Shown here piece by piece: positions 10,037-19,400 of a DNA stretch of 23,034 nucleotides (the first letter of the stretch is position 1; every line of letters starts with the position of its first letter). Source of the DNA: Brachionus koreanus (lineage: Eukaryota; Rotifera; Eurotatoria; Ploima; Brachionidae); assembly GCA_016987375.1 (NCBI GenBank), contig PJRA01000216.1:947046-970079 (forward strand), read 5' to 3'. The notes under the pieces are model-generated. The model saw only the letters and a program-made list of their open reading frames with translations, was not told the origin of the DNA and ran no database searches. Made by a program: the position numbers and the translations under genes.

Positions 10037-10110
10037 ATTAAAGCAGTGTTTTTTTTTATGAATATAAAAATCTGAATTCTTTTTTGGTTAATTTTATTAT
10101 TAGATATTTT
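10034..10110 (+). repeat. Left copy of a 77-bp perfect direct repeat flanking the LINE
   Basis: Bases 10034-10110 are identical to 11208-11284, as read by eye including the 9-T run. A second shared block, from gaaaaggaaagtttt to gattcctaaatt, lies at about 10123-10162 on the left and 11428-11468 on the right. Together they suggest a target duplication of about 130 bp. Confidence 0.85.
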
Positions 10111-10163
10111 AAAAAAAGGAAAGAAAAGGAAAGTTTTAAAAATTTAAAATTGATTCCTAAATT

Positions 10164-11207
10164 CCTATTCTGTAAAAATAGGAAAATATCGATCAGGAGT
10201 TGAGAAGATCAAGTTAGGTGTACCGCAAGGTTCCGTTCTCGGCCCATTATTCTTCCTTATTTTTATAAATGACTTGCCAATGTATTTAACTAATCTTAAA
10301 TCGAAATTATTTGCTGATGATACAACAATTTATTCTGATCTTGAGGATTTAACAACAGAATTTTGTCGAAATATTCGCCGTCTCTTTGAATGGTGTAACT
10401 TTAATCGTATAGATATCAATTGGTCAAAGACTTTTTGTATGTTTATTACAAACAAACGAGTTAAAATACCTGAATATCTTATACTTGAAGGTATTAAAAT
10501 TGAAGTGATCACGAAATATAAACTACTTGGAATAACTATTGATTCAAAACTAGAATTTGGCCAACATGTAAGTGAATTTCGGAAGCTTATTAACTATAGA
10601 CTCTTTTCAATTAAAAAACTTTTTTATTTGTCTTTTTCAGTAAAAGTTCAATTTTTTAAAACTTTTATCCTTCCTTATTTTGATTATTGTCTTTCTTTAA
10701 GTATTTACTTTCACAAGTCTAGTATTCAAAGACTAGCTAATTGTTATTATCTTTGTTTATTTAAGCTGTTTAATTTTAAATTTTCATCTGATGATCCTGT
10801 TGTTATTAATGAACACTTAAAAAAATATAAACTATTCAGCTTTCATCAGAGAATTTTTTTAAGATTGGGACTTTTTTCATTCAAGGTTTTCTCATCTCAA
10901 AATCCTCCAATTTTAGCAGAGCAACTAAAAACAAATGCAGTGAGAAATTTACCATATGAATTAAGGAACAAGACTCATCTTATTGAACCAACTTCACAGC
11001 GAAAATTTGGCGAAACAACATTCGGATATTTTTTTTACTAAATTTATTAATAGTTTTTTCCTAAAACAATTTAAATCGAATATAAATATTTTCTCTTTAA
11101 AAAAATTTTTATATGAAAATTTGAACACAATGATAACTAAATTTTTATCGATAGACGATTGTCTTTTTTAACTTTTGTTCACATTTAATAAATAAATAAA
11201 ATAAATA
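10164..11207 (+). mobile_element. 5'-truncated non-LTR retrotransposon (LINE)
   Basis: The element begins abruptly inside the reverse-transcriptase domain, with no stop from 10154 on. It shows LGVPQGSVLGPLFFLIFIND (RT motif), FADDTTIYSD with the catalytic Asp pair, and KYKLLGITIDSKLEF (thumb boundary). The C-terminal region includes FILPYFDYC and RNLPYELRNKTHL. An extra T in an 8-T run at about 11029-11036 moves the frame; the rest, FFTKFINSFFLKQFKSNI to SIDDCLF and stop at 11168-11170, is in the next frame. The 3' end is an AATAAA/TAAA microsatellite tail (about 11188-11207), as in CR1-like LINEs. The endonuclease and ORF1 are absent. The single lesion over about 1 kb suggests a fairly young copy, of a different family from the other LINE fragments here. 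Confidence 0.85.
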
Positions 11208-11284
11208 AAAATTAAAGCAGTGTTTTTTTTTATGAATATAAAAATCTGAATTCTTTTTTGGTTAATTTTATTATTAGATATTTT
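11208..11284 (+). repeat. Right copy of the 77-bp direct repeat flanking the LINE
   Basis: Identical to 10034-10110. It begins right after the LINE's TAAA tail, as expected for a target-site duplication, though far longer than usual. Confidence 0.85.
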
Positions 11285-11325
11285 CATGGATTGACAGTCA
11301 AGAAATCAAAATAAACATCAAATAT

Positions 11326-11540
11326 CCTTTTGTGTGCTTTTCTGTAGTTTTTCTAAAAATTTCTTTTTTCCTTAGCAAAAAAAGTGTCTTTTTGTCTAAT
11401 TTTTTGGATTGGGTTTGGGTTTGTTAAGAAAAGGAAAGTTTTAAAAAATTTAAAATTGATTCCTAAATTAAGTACACAAAAGAACACTTAATGCTAACAA
11501 AAAAGAAATTTTTAGAAAAACTACACAAAAGGACACTTTT
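11326..11540. repeat. Inverted repeat, arms about 70 bp
   Basis: The left arm (11326-11396) is an inverted copy of the right arm (11470-11540), about 85% similar, with an identical 27-bp core around aaatttttagaaaaactaca. The left arm lies in a 143-bp segment (11285-11427) that interrupts the right-hand target duplication and is absent from the left-hand copy. It therefore looks like a templated inverted insertion copied from the right arm. Confidence 0.7.
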
Positions 11541-11800
11541 AATGGTAAGAAAAAAAAGCTCATTGTCTATAGCTCGATTCTTTTAAGTTAAAATTCTAAT
11601 TTTTATTAAAACTAATGTTCAATAGACTCGAAGAATTTTTCCTTCAAAAAAAAAAAGAGAAATTTATTTACAATACCACAAATTTTTAAGTTTTTCCTCA
11701 AATTTTATTAAAATAACAACAAAAAAATAATAAAATGACAATAAAAATTTAAAAAAAAAGACTTTTTTACTTGTGGCGCTAAATTTTTTAATTTTTTCCT

Positions 11801-12160
11801 TATTTGTTTGGACAAGCCCAGTGACTTGAACGTTCGTTATCAGATACCTAAATTTTACCACTTGTCTCACCTTTTTTTACTTTAAAAAAAATTATTTTTT
11901 TGCATCCTTTTTTTAGGTATGTTTGCAGTTGTAGACATGTTTATCACTGTTGGAAAGTCCATTTGTTGTATGAAAACTTCAAGAAATGTTATCAAAATGA
12001 TGGTTTTTAATTAATCTTTTAAATTCATCCAATTACTTATATTCTTGGAGATATTCATATACTCTTCTTACACTTCTTTTTTTTTTTGGTAATGCTTCAC
12101 CGTCTTCGGCTGTATCATTAAATTGGTTTTCTAAAATGCTGACTGAACTAGACCTTTTAT
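11801..12160 (-). pseudogene. Decayed frame with a FLYWCH/WRKY-like zinc-finger pattern, possibly from a Mutator-like element
   Basis: The minus strand reads SSSVSILENQFNDTAEDGEA, then LPKKKRSVRRVYEYLQEYK and a stop. The same frame continues LDEFKRLIKNHHFDNIS, a tga where Trp would fit, SFHTTNGLSNSDKHVYNCKH, a stop and KKDAKK. After a one-base shift it continues KVKKGETSGKI, a stop, and VSDNERSSHWACPNK. The order (aromatic strand, YxCK, basic loop, H.AC) resembles the N-terminal zinc finger in front of many MULE-type transposases. At least four stops and one shift show decay. The family assignment is tentative. Confidence 0.4.
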
Positions 12161-12989
12161 TTTATTTTCCATTGTTTTTTTAAGAATAAGTTGCTATTTT
12201 ATATTTCTAAAATTACATTAATTAAAGAAAAACAATTAATAAGTATTTAAGATAAAAAAATGGGGTTCTTTGTTTTAAATTAGAATTCAATTTTTAATAA
12301 AAAGTTAAGTTTTAATCAAATAAGTGTAAAAAAATAAAAATTAGAGTTTTTTTATTTAATTTGTTAATTCATTTTTTTAAGTATAATCTTAAATATTGGA
12401 GAAGTTTATTTAACATTTGGGGGAAAAAATTAAAATTTTGGAAAATTCTATTTAATTTTTGCAGTATCGTTTTTAATGGCCCAAAGAAAAAAAATTAGCT
12501 AAAGGAAGTGAAGCGAGAAAAAAAAGTTAACTAATCAATTAGCTGATTTTAATTAGAAAAAAAAGAACGTGGACTTTACTAAATCTAATTAAAATATCTA
12601 GGTATATTAATATATATTGTTATATAATATATATTTTAATTAAGTATCAAACATATATCATGTTTATATGCTTTTGTTGATTGAATCATTGATGATAGGC
12701 TTGGCCAAAAGCTTATTTATAAAGCTAAAAAGTATGAATCCATTTTTTCAAAGTCTTTATTTTAGTAAAAACCCAAAATGATACTCCAAAATAACGTCAA
12801 TTAGGCCACATAAGAAAAAGCAATTTAACGCAATTTTTTATGGTAAATAGTAACTTTTTTGGGTCGACAAGCAAACCAAACCAAAAGATTTGAAACACCA
12901 TTAGACAAATTCTCCAGACTCACAAATTGTATATAAATTAAATTTTTAACTTTTTTCCTTCTTCTACATATTTATAATTTTGTACTCAA
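12161..12989. other. AT-rich intergenic stretch with an AT palindrome
   Basis: No coding frame recognised. At about 12600-12645 is an imperfect palindrome of TATATTAATATATA type. The segment 12790-12930 is less AT-biased and may be part of an unrecognised repeat. Confidence 0.4.
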
Positions 12990-13085
12990 TCTTTACGTAA
13001 CAATTGGGTTTAAACGAAGGCGTAAGCCATTCGGACAAACCTGGGGACCCGCCCTAAATTATATTTTTAATAAAAAAATAAATAA
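12990..13085 (+). mobile_element. Possible LINE 3' tail relic
   Basis: A frame reads GFKRRRKPFGQTWGPALNYI and then FNKKINK; the DNA then ends in aataaaaaaataaataagt, an A-rich tail like that of the LINE at 11207. The last residues resemble non-LTR element ends, but the piece is short and the call is weak. Confidence 0.3.
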
Positions 13086-13374
13086 GTAACTTTTTTGGAA
13101 AAAAAAAAACTTAATTTTTATCAGTTAAGCCTATTATGTTTAGTCATAAATTTTGTGTTTTTTAAAAGATTTGATATTTTCGATTTTAGCATCTTCGTAA
13201 TTCTAAAATTCAAACTCATTTCATCTGTTAAAATAAACAGAATTAAATGTTTTTCTAAATGATATGTCGAACTCTTTGTTTATTTAATTCTAAAAAATTT
13301 TATAAAATGAAAATTTTGAAATTTTGGTTCTGTGAAGGCGTTATTGTAAAAAAGACTTATCTGCAACAGCTGTA

Positions 13375-14135
13375 ACTAGTGAAAATTTGTCTAGAGGAAG
13401 ATGAAAACGCGTTTAAAGTAAGAAAATTACTAGTGCTGATTCGAGCCTTCAGAGGAAGATAGACTCAGGTAAACAAGCCATTCTATGAGCAGAATGATCT
13501 GTGAATAGATGTTTAGTTCTCAGTTCTTACAGACGTTGCCGAGTTGTTTCCGATGATTTTAAAGTTTTCAATGTTCTCAACAGCGAATTGAAATTTTGAA
13601 GGAACTATTTAAAAAAATTCTCTAGTAACGGCTTTTCTGACAGATCATTCCTTGTGATGAGAAGTGAATATTTTTTCAAAATTATGATAGCAGAAATGAT
13701 TGGATCCATCTCAACCAGCTCAGCCAGTGAAATCAAAATGCTTTGATAAAAAGGTGATGTTGAGTATTTGGTGGAATTTCCATGGAGTAATACACTTTGA
13801 GCTGGTTCCAGACAGTCATACACTAGACCTAATGCAGCTAGAAGAACAATGACTTTCTCCTTCTGATTTTAATCTTTTTTGCTATATGGCTCATTTTTTT
13901 AGAGAACGAAAGTTGAAGAAGTTGAAAAAGATTTAAGACAATTAATGGTACAAGAGAGGAATCGAACTACTTGCTGATAGATAGCTAAAGACAATAACAC
14001 AGTATTGTCAAAAAAATTAAAAAACAAATATATTTTAATTATTTTAATTAAAAGAACGATTTTTCCCAAAATAATGATTTTATTTATATTTTGAAATGTT
14101 AAAAAAATGCATAATATTTTGACTCGCCCTAATAA
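13375..14135 (+). pseudogene. Decayed mariner-family transposase
   Basis: Mariner landmarks appear in order with frame changes. They are IPCDEK followed by tga in place of Trp and then IFFQNYDSRNDWI (first catalytic Asp; about 13645-13710), LDPSQPAQPVKSKCFDKKVM, LSIWWNFHGVIHFELVPD (about 13755-13810), SPSDFNLFCYMAHFF (about 13858-13905), and YKRGIELLADR, stop, LKTITQYC up to about 14010. The segment between FELVP and SPSD is far too short, so the HDN(A)xxH block with the second catalytic Asp is deleted. The N-terminal helix-turn-helix half (13375-13560) is barely recognisable. A candidate right end is ...gactcgcccta near 14135; no matching left end was found. Confidence 0.75.
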
Positions 14136-15004
14136 ATTGGTTTCTAATATTTTGGGCTTTCTTTGACTAGTTTACAAAATTTTTCAATAATTTAAAAATG
14201 ATGACTAGAAATTTGATAAAATAATTTAACTTACAATCTATAAAATATCTAACATAATGTATTAGCGCATTCCAAAAAATTTTTTCTAAATAAAAATGAA
14301 AAATTTTTTTTTTAAATCTTTTTTTTCAAAGTACATTCTTAATAATAAACAACTAATTATAATTTATAGACTGAGCCGAATTGTAATTAAAATTTCATAA
14401 TTTGATTATTTGTTTTTTGTAATTCATTATATACTAAGCTGAATTACTGTTGCGAAAAAACTAAATTAATCCATTAAAAATAACAGTATAAAATTTGAAA
14501 TTAGATAAAAATTTGAGTCATTTTGGATAAATTTTTCACATATTCTGTAATCAATTATATCATGTCGACTAAGTGAGCATTAATGATCACCAAATCAAAC
14601 GAAACTTGTGATCAAAAATTCAAAAAATTTACAACTAAAATTTTTTTGAATAAAAATAATTTTTATCTTAGTCAAAAGAATTTTTTTTTTAATTTTTGTT
14701 TCAATTGAATTTAAAAAAAAATAATAAAAAAATTGAAAAAAAATTCAATTCTTTTTTTTAGTTGCAATTTTAAATTTATTATAAAATTATATATATATAT
14801 TATATATATATTAATCGTATGTTTAGTTAGATTTTACTAATAGAAAAAAATACTTATAATATAGCAAAAATAATTTCAAAATTTGTATTTAACTGCAGAC
14901 TTAAAAAGGTTGCAAATTTATGCTTTCAAATTTTCTTCTACATTGGTACATTCAATTGCAATTTGCGAGTTTTTTCAAATTATAATTAAGATCACACAAC
15001 AAAA
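14136..15004. other. AT-rich intergenic stretch upstream of RPL24
   Basis: No gene recognised. A TA dinucleotide run occupies about 14788-14813. The last 130 bases before the RPL24 start are somewhat less biased and contain pyrimidine runs such as ttttcttctac (about 14931). These could be the initiator or terminal oligopyrimidine start typical of ribosomal protein genes, but this is only a guess. Confidence 0.4.
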
Positions 15005-15829
15005 ATGAAGTAAGTTCTTTTGTTTGCTGTTCACCTATGAATCGATAGACTTTGATTAAATCCTTTAATTCCAATCTAATCGTCTCTAAATCGATTGCAT
15101 CCTAAAGTGCTTTTCAAGTCGTTCCAAACGTACTGGAACTTGATAACATCAGTTCCGGAAAGCTAGAAAATTACCAAGAACAAAGTCTATGCGAACCAAA
15201 TATTGTGTCAATAAAAATAATTAAAATTTTCTAAATTAATTAAGAACCGAATTGTGTATATTCAGTGGGTTCAAAATCTACCCCGGTCACGGTAAGAAAG
15301 TTGTTAAGCCAGATTTAAGAGTAATTTATTTTAACGAATTTTTCGACAATTAAATAATGCGTATCATTAATTTTAGACATTGATTTTTATCAATAGAAAA
15401 TGTGAGGCTTCATACAACTTCAGACGTAACCCAAGATCTATCAACTGGACTGTATTGTACAGACGTAAACACAAAAAAGGCCAAGTAAGAAAATTATAAT
15501 AAAAATTAAAAATAGCTGTTTATCTATTATTTTAGGTTGAAATCGAAGCTAAAAAGAAGTCGCGCAGATTAGCCAAATTTCAACGAGCTATTACTGGTGC
15601 CACTTTGGAAGACATTATGAAAAGAAGAAATCAAAAACCAGAAGTTCGTAAAGCTGAGCGTGAACAAGCCATCAGAGCTGCCAAGGAAATAAAAAAAGCT
15701 AAAGCTGCTACCAAGAAACCAGCCGTTCCCTCGCAAGCCGCTGCCAAAAAGGCTCAAGCCAAGCAACAATTGCCAAAAGCTTCTGCCAAACCGGCCGCTA
15801 AGCCAGCCAAAATGCCAGGTTTGAGATAA
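15005..15829 (+). CDS. RPL24: 60S ribosomal protein L24 (eL24), 160 aa
   Basis: Exons 15005-15009, 15245-15320, 15377-15484 and 15536-15829; introns of 235, 56 and 51 nt, all GT-AG. The first coding exon is only atgaa. The spliced protein begins [20 protein letters not shown], has the second zinc-ribbon half [20 protein letters not shown], then [27 protein letters not shown] and [18 protein letters not shown], and ends in an Ala/Lys/Pro-rich tail. This matches eukaryotic eL24 throughout; the length is close to the human protein (157 aa). eL24 sits at the 60S interface and contacts the small subunit. Of the four zinc-ligand cysteines of archaeal relatives, Cys6 and the Cys in NRKCEAS are visible. 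Base use is clearly less AT-rich than in its neighbours, as expected of a highly expressed gene. Confidence 0.97.
15010..15244 (+). other. RPL24 intron 1, longer than neighbours, with a small hairpin
   Basis: At 235 nt it is several times longer than most introns here and less AT-rich in its middle. It contains the hairpin gttcca-aacgtac-tggaac (about 15120-15138), flanked by caa/ttg that extend the stem, then ataaca about six bases later. Ribosomal-protein introns often host snoRNAs, and ACA after a stem would suit an H/ACA type, but no full two-hairpin structure was found and no C/D boxes are present. Confidence 0.25.
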
Positions 15830-15878
15830 ACGAATTAATTGAATAGTATTATTTTTTTAATTCGATTCTTGAAAAAAA

Positions 15879-15884
15879 AATAAA
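15879..15884 (+). terminator. Poly(A) signal of RPL24
   Basis: AATAAA lies about 50 bases after the stop codon and is followed by a long A run and then a T run. Confidence 0.55.
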
Positions 15885-15946
15885 TTTTAACAAAAAAAAA
15901 TTTTTTTATTTTACAATTAAATTAAAAAATAAAAAAAGATAAACTA

Positions 15947-15952
15947 TTTATT
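15947..15952 (-). terminator. Poly(A) signal of the peptide precursor gene
   Basis: On the minus strand this reads AATAAA, 64 bases past the stop of the peptide gene, in the short gap where it converges with RPL24. Confidence 0.5.
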
Positions 15953-16015
15953 AGATAAAAAAAAATTAAGAAAATAATAGTCATTAAACTGAAAAGAATT
16001 TTAATCAAATATTTT

Positions 16016-16282
16016 TTAATCTTTTTTCGCCAATATTCTCATTACTTGTATCACTTTGGTAAAATAATCTTTTACTTCTTCATTAGACATATCTTTGGTA
16101 TTCTTTATTATTTCCAATTTGAGTGCATTGGTCAGCTTATGAGCCATTTGAGCCATATTCTCGTTTGATTCCAATCTTTTTCCTAACCTTGGCAATGAAT
16201 GCTCAATATCTACAAAAAATTGTCCATTCACCACTAAACCAATCGCTAGTACAGCCAAAAGTATCAAGCAAAATCGATTCAT
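16016..16282 (-). CDS. Putative amidated neuropeptide precursor, 88 aa
   Basis: A single uninterrupted frame. Residues 1-20, MNRFCLILLAVLAIGLVVNG, form a typical signal peptide with a likely cleavage after Gly20. The next residues are QFFVDIEHSLPRL followed by GKR. Gln at the new N-terminus can cyclise to pyroglutamate, Gly is the amide donor and KR is a dibasic cleavage site, so the predicted product is a 13-residue peptide ending PRL-amide. The remaining 52 or so residues, starting LESNENMAQMAHKL, are charged, probably helical, and lack cysteines. The layout (signal peptide, one amidated peptide, C-terminal flanking peptide) is that of GnRH/AKH, SIFamide or NPY precursors. The PRL-amide end recalls pyrokinin/PBAN peptides (FxPRL-amide), and xLxRL-amide recalls myomodulins; no orthologue is recognised. 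It converges with RPL24 and follows CFAP57 by 129 bp. Confidence 0.7.
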   Translation of the reverse strand: MNRFCLILLAVLAIGLVVNGQFFVDIEHSLPRLGKRLESNENMAQMAHKLTNALKLEIIKNTKDMSNEEVKDYFTKVIQVMRILAKKD

Positions 16283-16411
16283 TTTTTAAATTAAAATTAA
16301 AATATTTTTTTTTTAAATCTAAATTATTTAATTTTAAAATTAAGTTTAAAATAAAACAATAATTGAATTTAATTTAAAAAAGAGAAAAAAAAAAAACAAT
16401 TATTTTCAATC
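16283..16411 (-). promoter_or_regulatory. 129-bp gap between CFAP57 and the peptide gene, with a splice-acceptor-like site
   Basis: Read on the minus strand, the CFAP57 stop is soon followed by a long pyrimidine tract (about 16380-16394). An acceptor-like taatttag lies about 35-40 bases before the peptide ATG. No AATAAA lies on this strand in the gap; only ATTAAA variants do. This fits either a very compact separate promoter or a trans-splice acceptor in a two-gene operon. Confidence 0.3.
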
Positions 16412-19400
16412 TTAAGAAAAAAAGTCTGCCGGAAATTGCTTCATAGACATTTTCCTAGTAGATGATTTACACAATTCAAAAAATGATTTCAATAATTTTG
16501 GATTCTTGTATCTAAATTCATATTTTTTGCTTATTTTTTCATTAATTTTGCTGGATTCTTTTTTCGAAAATCCAAACACCTGTACATTGCTAGCCTGATT
16601 CATCTGTTTTAATAGACTTTTTTTTTTTTGTATTATTGAAGACAATTTTTCCTCAAAAGATTCTATCAAATGTTTCAAATTAGCACTCATAGCCTTAAAC
16701 CTGTTCGTGCTTTGTTCAACTTGATCCAGCTCAAATTTTAGAATATAATTTATCTTGTTTAATTGATCAATTTTTTTGGTCATTTCTAGCCTATTTTTAA
16801 GCTTTGAATCAAGCTCCTTTTGGCTTAAATAGACAGCTTTTTTAAAGTTATCGACCTGTTCTAACTTGACTGTATAGGTCTTTTTCTCTTTGAGAAAATT
16901 TTCATTATGAGCTTTTTGTCTTTCTTTTAGAATAGTAAATTTCTCTTTTATTTGACAGATTTTTTTTCGCACAAAGCAAGTGTCGATTTTTAGATGCCGA
17001 ATCCTAGAGTCTAGGCTATCAATATCTTTCTGATTGCAAGTAATCATTTGGCTAAACATGTCATCCTGATTAGTTTCCATTTCGAAATTCTCGTTTTTCA
17101 AAAGTTTAATTACTTTTTTCAAATGTTTCAGCTTAAATTTCATCTCGCTGTGAAGTTCATTGATTCGAATTTTTTCAATATTCTTCAAATTACTGCTTTC
17201 TAATTTTGTACTAATGGCATTAGATTCGCTCAGTCTATTTATACCATTCAAAATATCCTTGTTAATCGAGTTCAACTCTTGCAATTGAGAGCTCAATTGA
17301 TCACTAAGAACAAACTTTTTATTCAACTCAAATTCGGCATTTTCCTTAGCAAATTGCAAATCTTTTTCTAATTTAAATTTCAGCTTATCTAATCTGTGAT
17401 AATTTTTCTTGAATTTATCTTCATCTATTTGTCTAATTTCCTTGTAAAGGCTTCTTAAACAAGTTAAATTAAGCTTTGCTTCATAATTAATCGTTTTGGT
17501 TTGCTCTTTGTGTATCATATCCTTTAGCTTCAATTGATAATTTTGATCATCTTCTTGCTCTATAATAACTTGTTTCAAATTCAAATCGTTTGATATTATT
17601 TTTTTAATATCAGTTTTTGTTATTAAAATATCTTTAAAAAATTCTTGTGCTTGAGGCTCCATTTTTAAGTTTGCCTCTTGATTAGTTTGGTTAGTGATCG
17701 AGTGGAGCGAATCTGGCGCTGGCATTAAAAAACTCTCGTTTCTATCATTCATATTGCACAACACTAAAAGACCATTCTCAAAAGCACTTATCAAAAATAT
17801 TCTATTCATACAATTTGAAATGACTAGTTGACTTATTCCACAATTTTGACGAAAATTTTCGCTAACTATCTGCCAATGACTACTTTCGGCCAAAGAGTGC
17901 TTGATGTGCAAAATATGGCCTTTACGGGTGCCAAAGAACAACGCATTGCCAAATGAGCAAAAGAAGCTGACATCCAGCTTTTTCAAGTCAAAGATTTTTT
18001 CCAGCATAATGTCCTCAATGGTAGAAGTGTTGGCCTCGGAGCTTATTGCTTTGTTGAACTTGCATGACAGTATTCTAAGGCTGGTTAGTTTGTCTATGGC
18101 AAAAATAGTCAAATTGTTTTCCGTCCACGAAACGGAAATATGCTTGAATTGGACTTGTTTTTCTATGAATTCGTACAATCTGTGCCCGGTGAACGCGTTC
18201 CAAATGCAAATGATCCCCGAGTTCGAACAGCTGAGGATACACTGGTCGTCTTCGAGCCACACAAAATGTTGGATTTTTCCTATTCTTTGCTTGATTTGGA
18301 CACGTTTTTCAAAAGTCCAAACATTAAATATTTTGATTGTGTTCAAACTAGAGGCTGCTAGATGACTCCCGCCGTTCGAAAATTTTACAAAGAAACTGTG
18401 GCCTAAAAAAAAACATAAAAAATAGATAAACACAAAAATAAAAATTCAATTTTCTAGATTGATAAAAAGTTGAAATGAAAAAGTTCTAGCTCTAACATTT
18501 ATTTTATCACTGTATATTGAATAATTCTATTCACCCAGTAGAACATACAGTTGTGAAAATATTTCAGTTTTTAAATTGCATTTTGGCAAAAAAATTTCCT
18601 GTTCAAGTAACACTTGTCAAAAATAATTAAAATAAAAGTTACTTATTTTAAATGAAAATATTTGTTTCAAATCATTGAGAACTAATGAATATAGATCAAT
18701 TTTGTTCAAAAAAGAAGCAGCCAAATACAAACCAGTTGGATGAATAGCAACACACGACACATTTTCTTCTAATTTTTTGCTTTGTTCAACTTTTTTGTCA
18801 ATGAAATTCCAGATTTTTATTCTACCCTCTTGTGCATATGTGACCATCAATGGCTTTTGGTAGCAAGTGTCCATAGACAGAATTTTAGTGTAATGAAACG
18901 AACTAATAGGATTTAATTTTAGAATGTGCTTTTTGTAAATATGATCGCTTGTTAAATCAAGTTTGTAGATGTTGTTTGTCTCTGAAAAGCAAACTAAACA
19001 AGTTTGGGACTTGTTGATTCCCATTTGGATGATTAAATCGCTAGATGAACCCAGAATTTGCTCGCTTGCAGTGCTAATGTCTAAAAAAATACCAAATAAA
19101 AATTATCAACAAATATTAAAAGAATAATTATTTATTAAACATCATCACTTAGGTTTTAATTCAAAAATGATCTTATTAGGAGCAAATGACGCTTTTTTTT
19201 TGATAGTTTTTCAATTAAAATTCAGATAAAAATCTAAATTATATACTACTAGCTATTTAAAAAATAAATCTCACAAATTTTTGGCTTAGGAAACCAAGGC
19301 CGAATGATAGGGTTGGATTAAAATCTGAATTGATAAGTAATCAAGGATACGAATAACTTAATTAAAAAAATAAAATATTCTACTTTTGAATCTTGTTTTG

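Noticed and set aside
11664..11870. 68-codon minus-strand frame
   Set aside because: Mostly Lys/Phe from AT-rich DNA; the part worth keeping is the neighbouring frame with HWAC, reported as a decayed zinc-finger pattern.
13605..13823. 72-codon minus-strand frame
   Set aside because: Antisense shadow of the mariner relic, whose plus-strand motifs are clear.
15569..15769. 66-codon minus-strand frame rich in Ser, Gly and Phe
   Set aside because: Antisense of RPL24 exon 4.
17901..18365. 154-codon plus-strand frame
   Set aside because: Antisense of the CFAP57 WD-repeat exon; no signature of its own.
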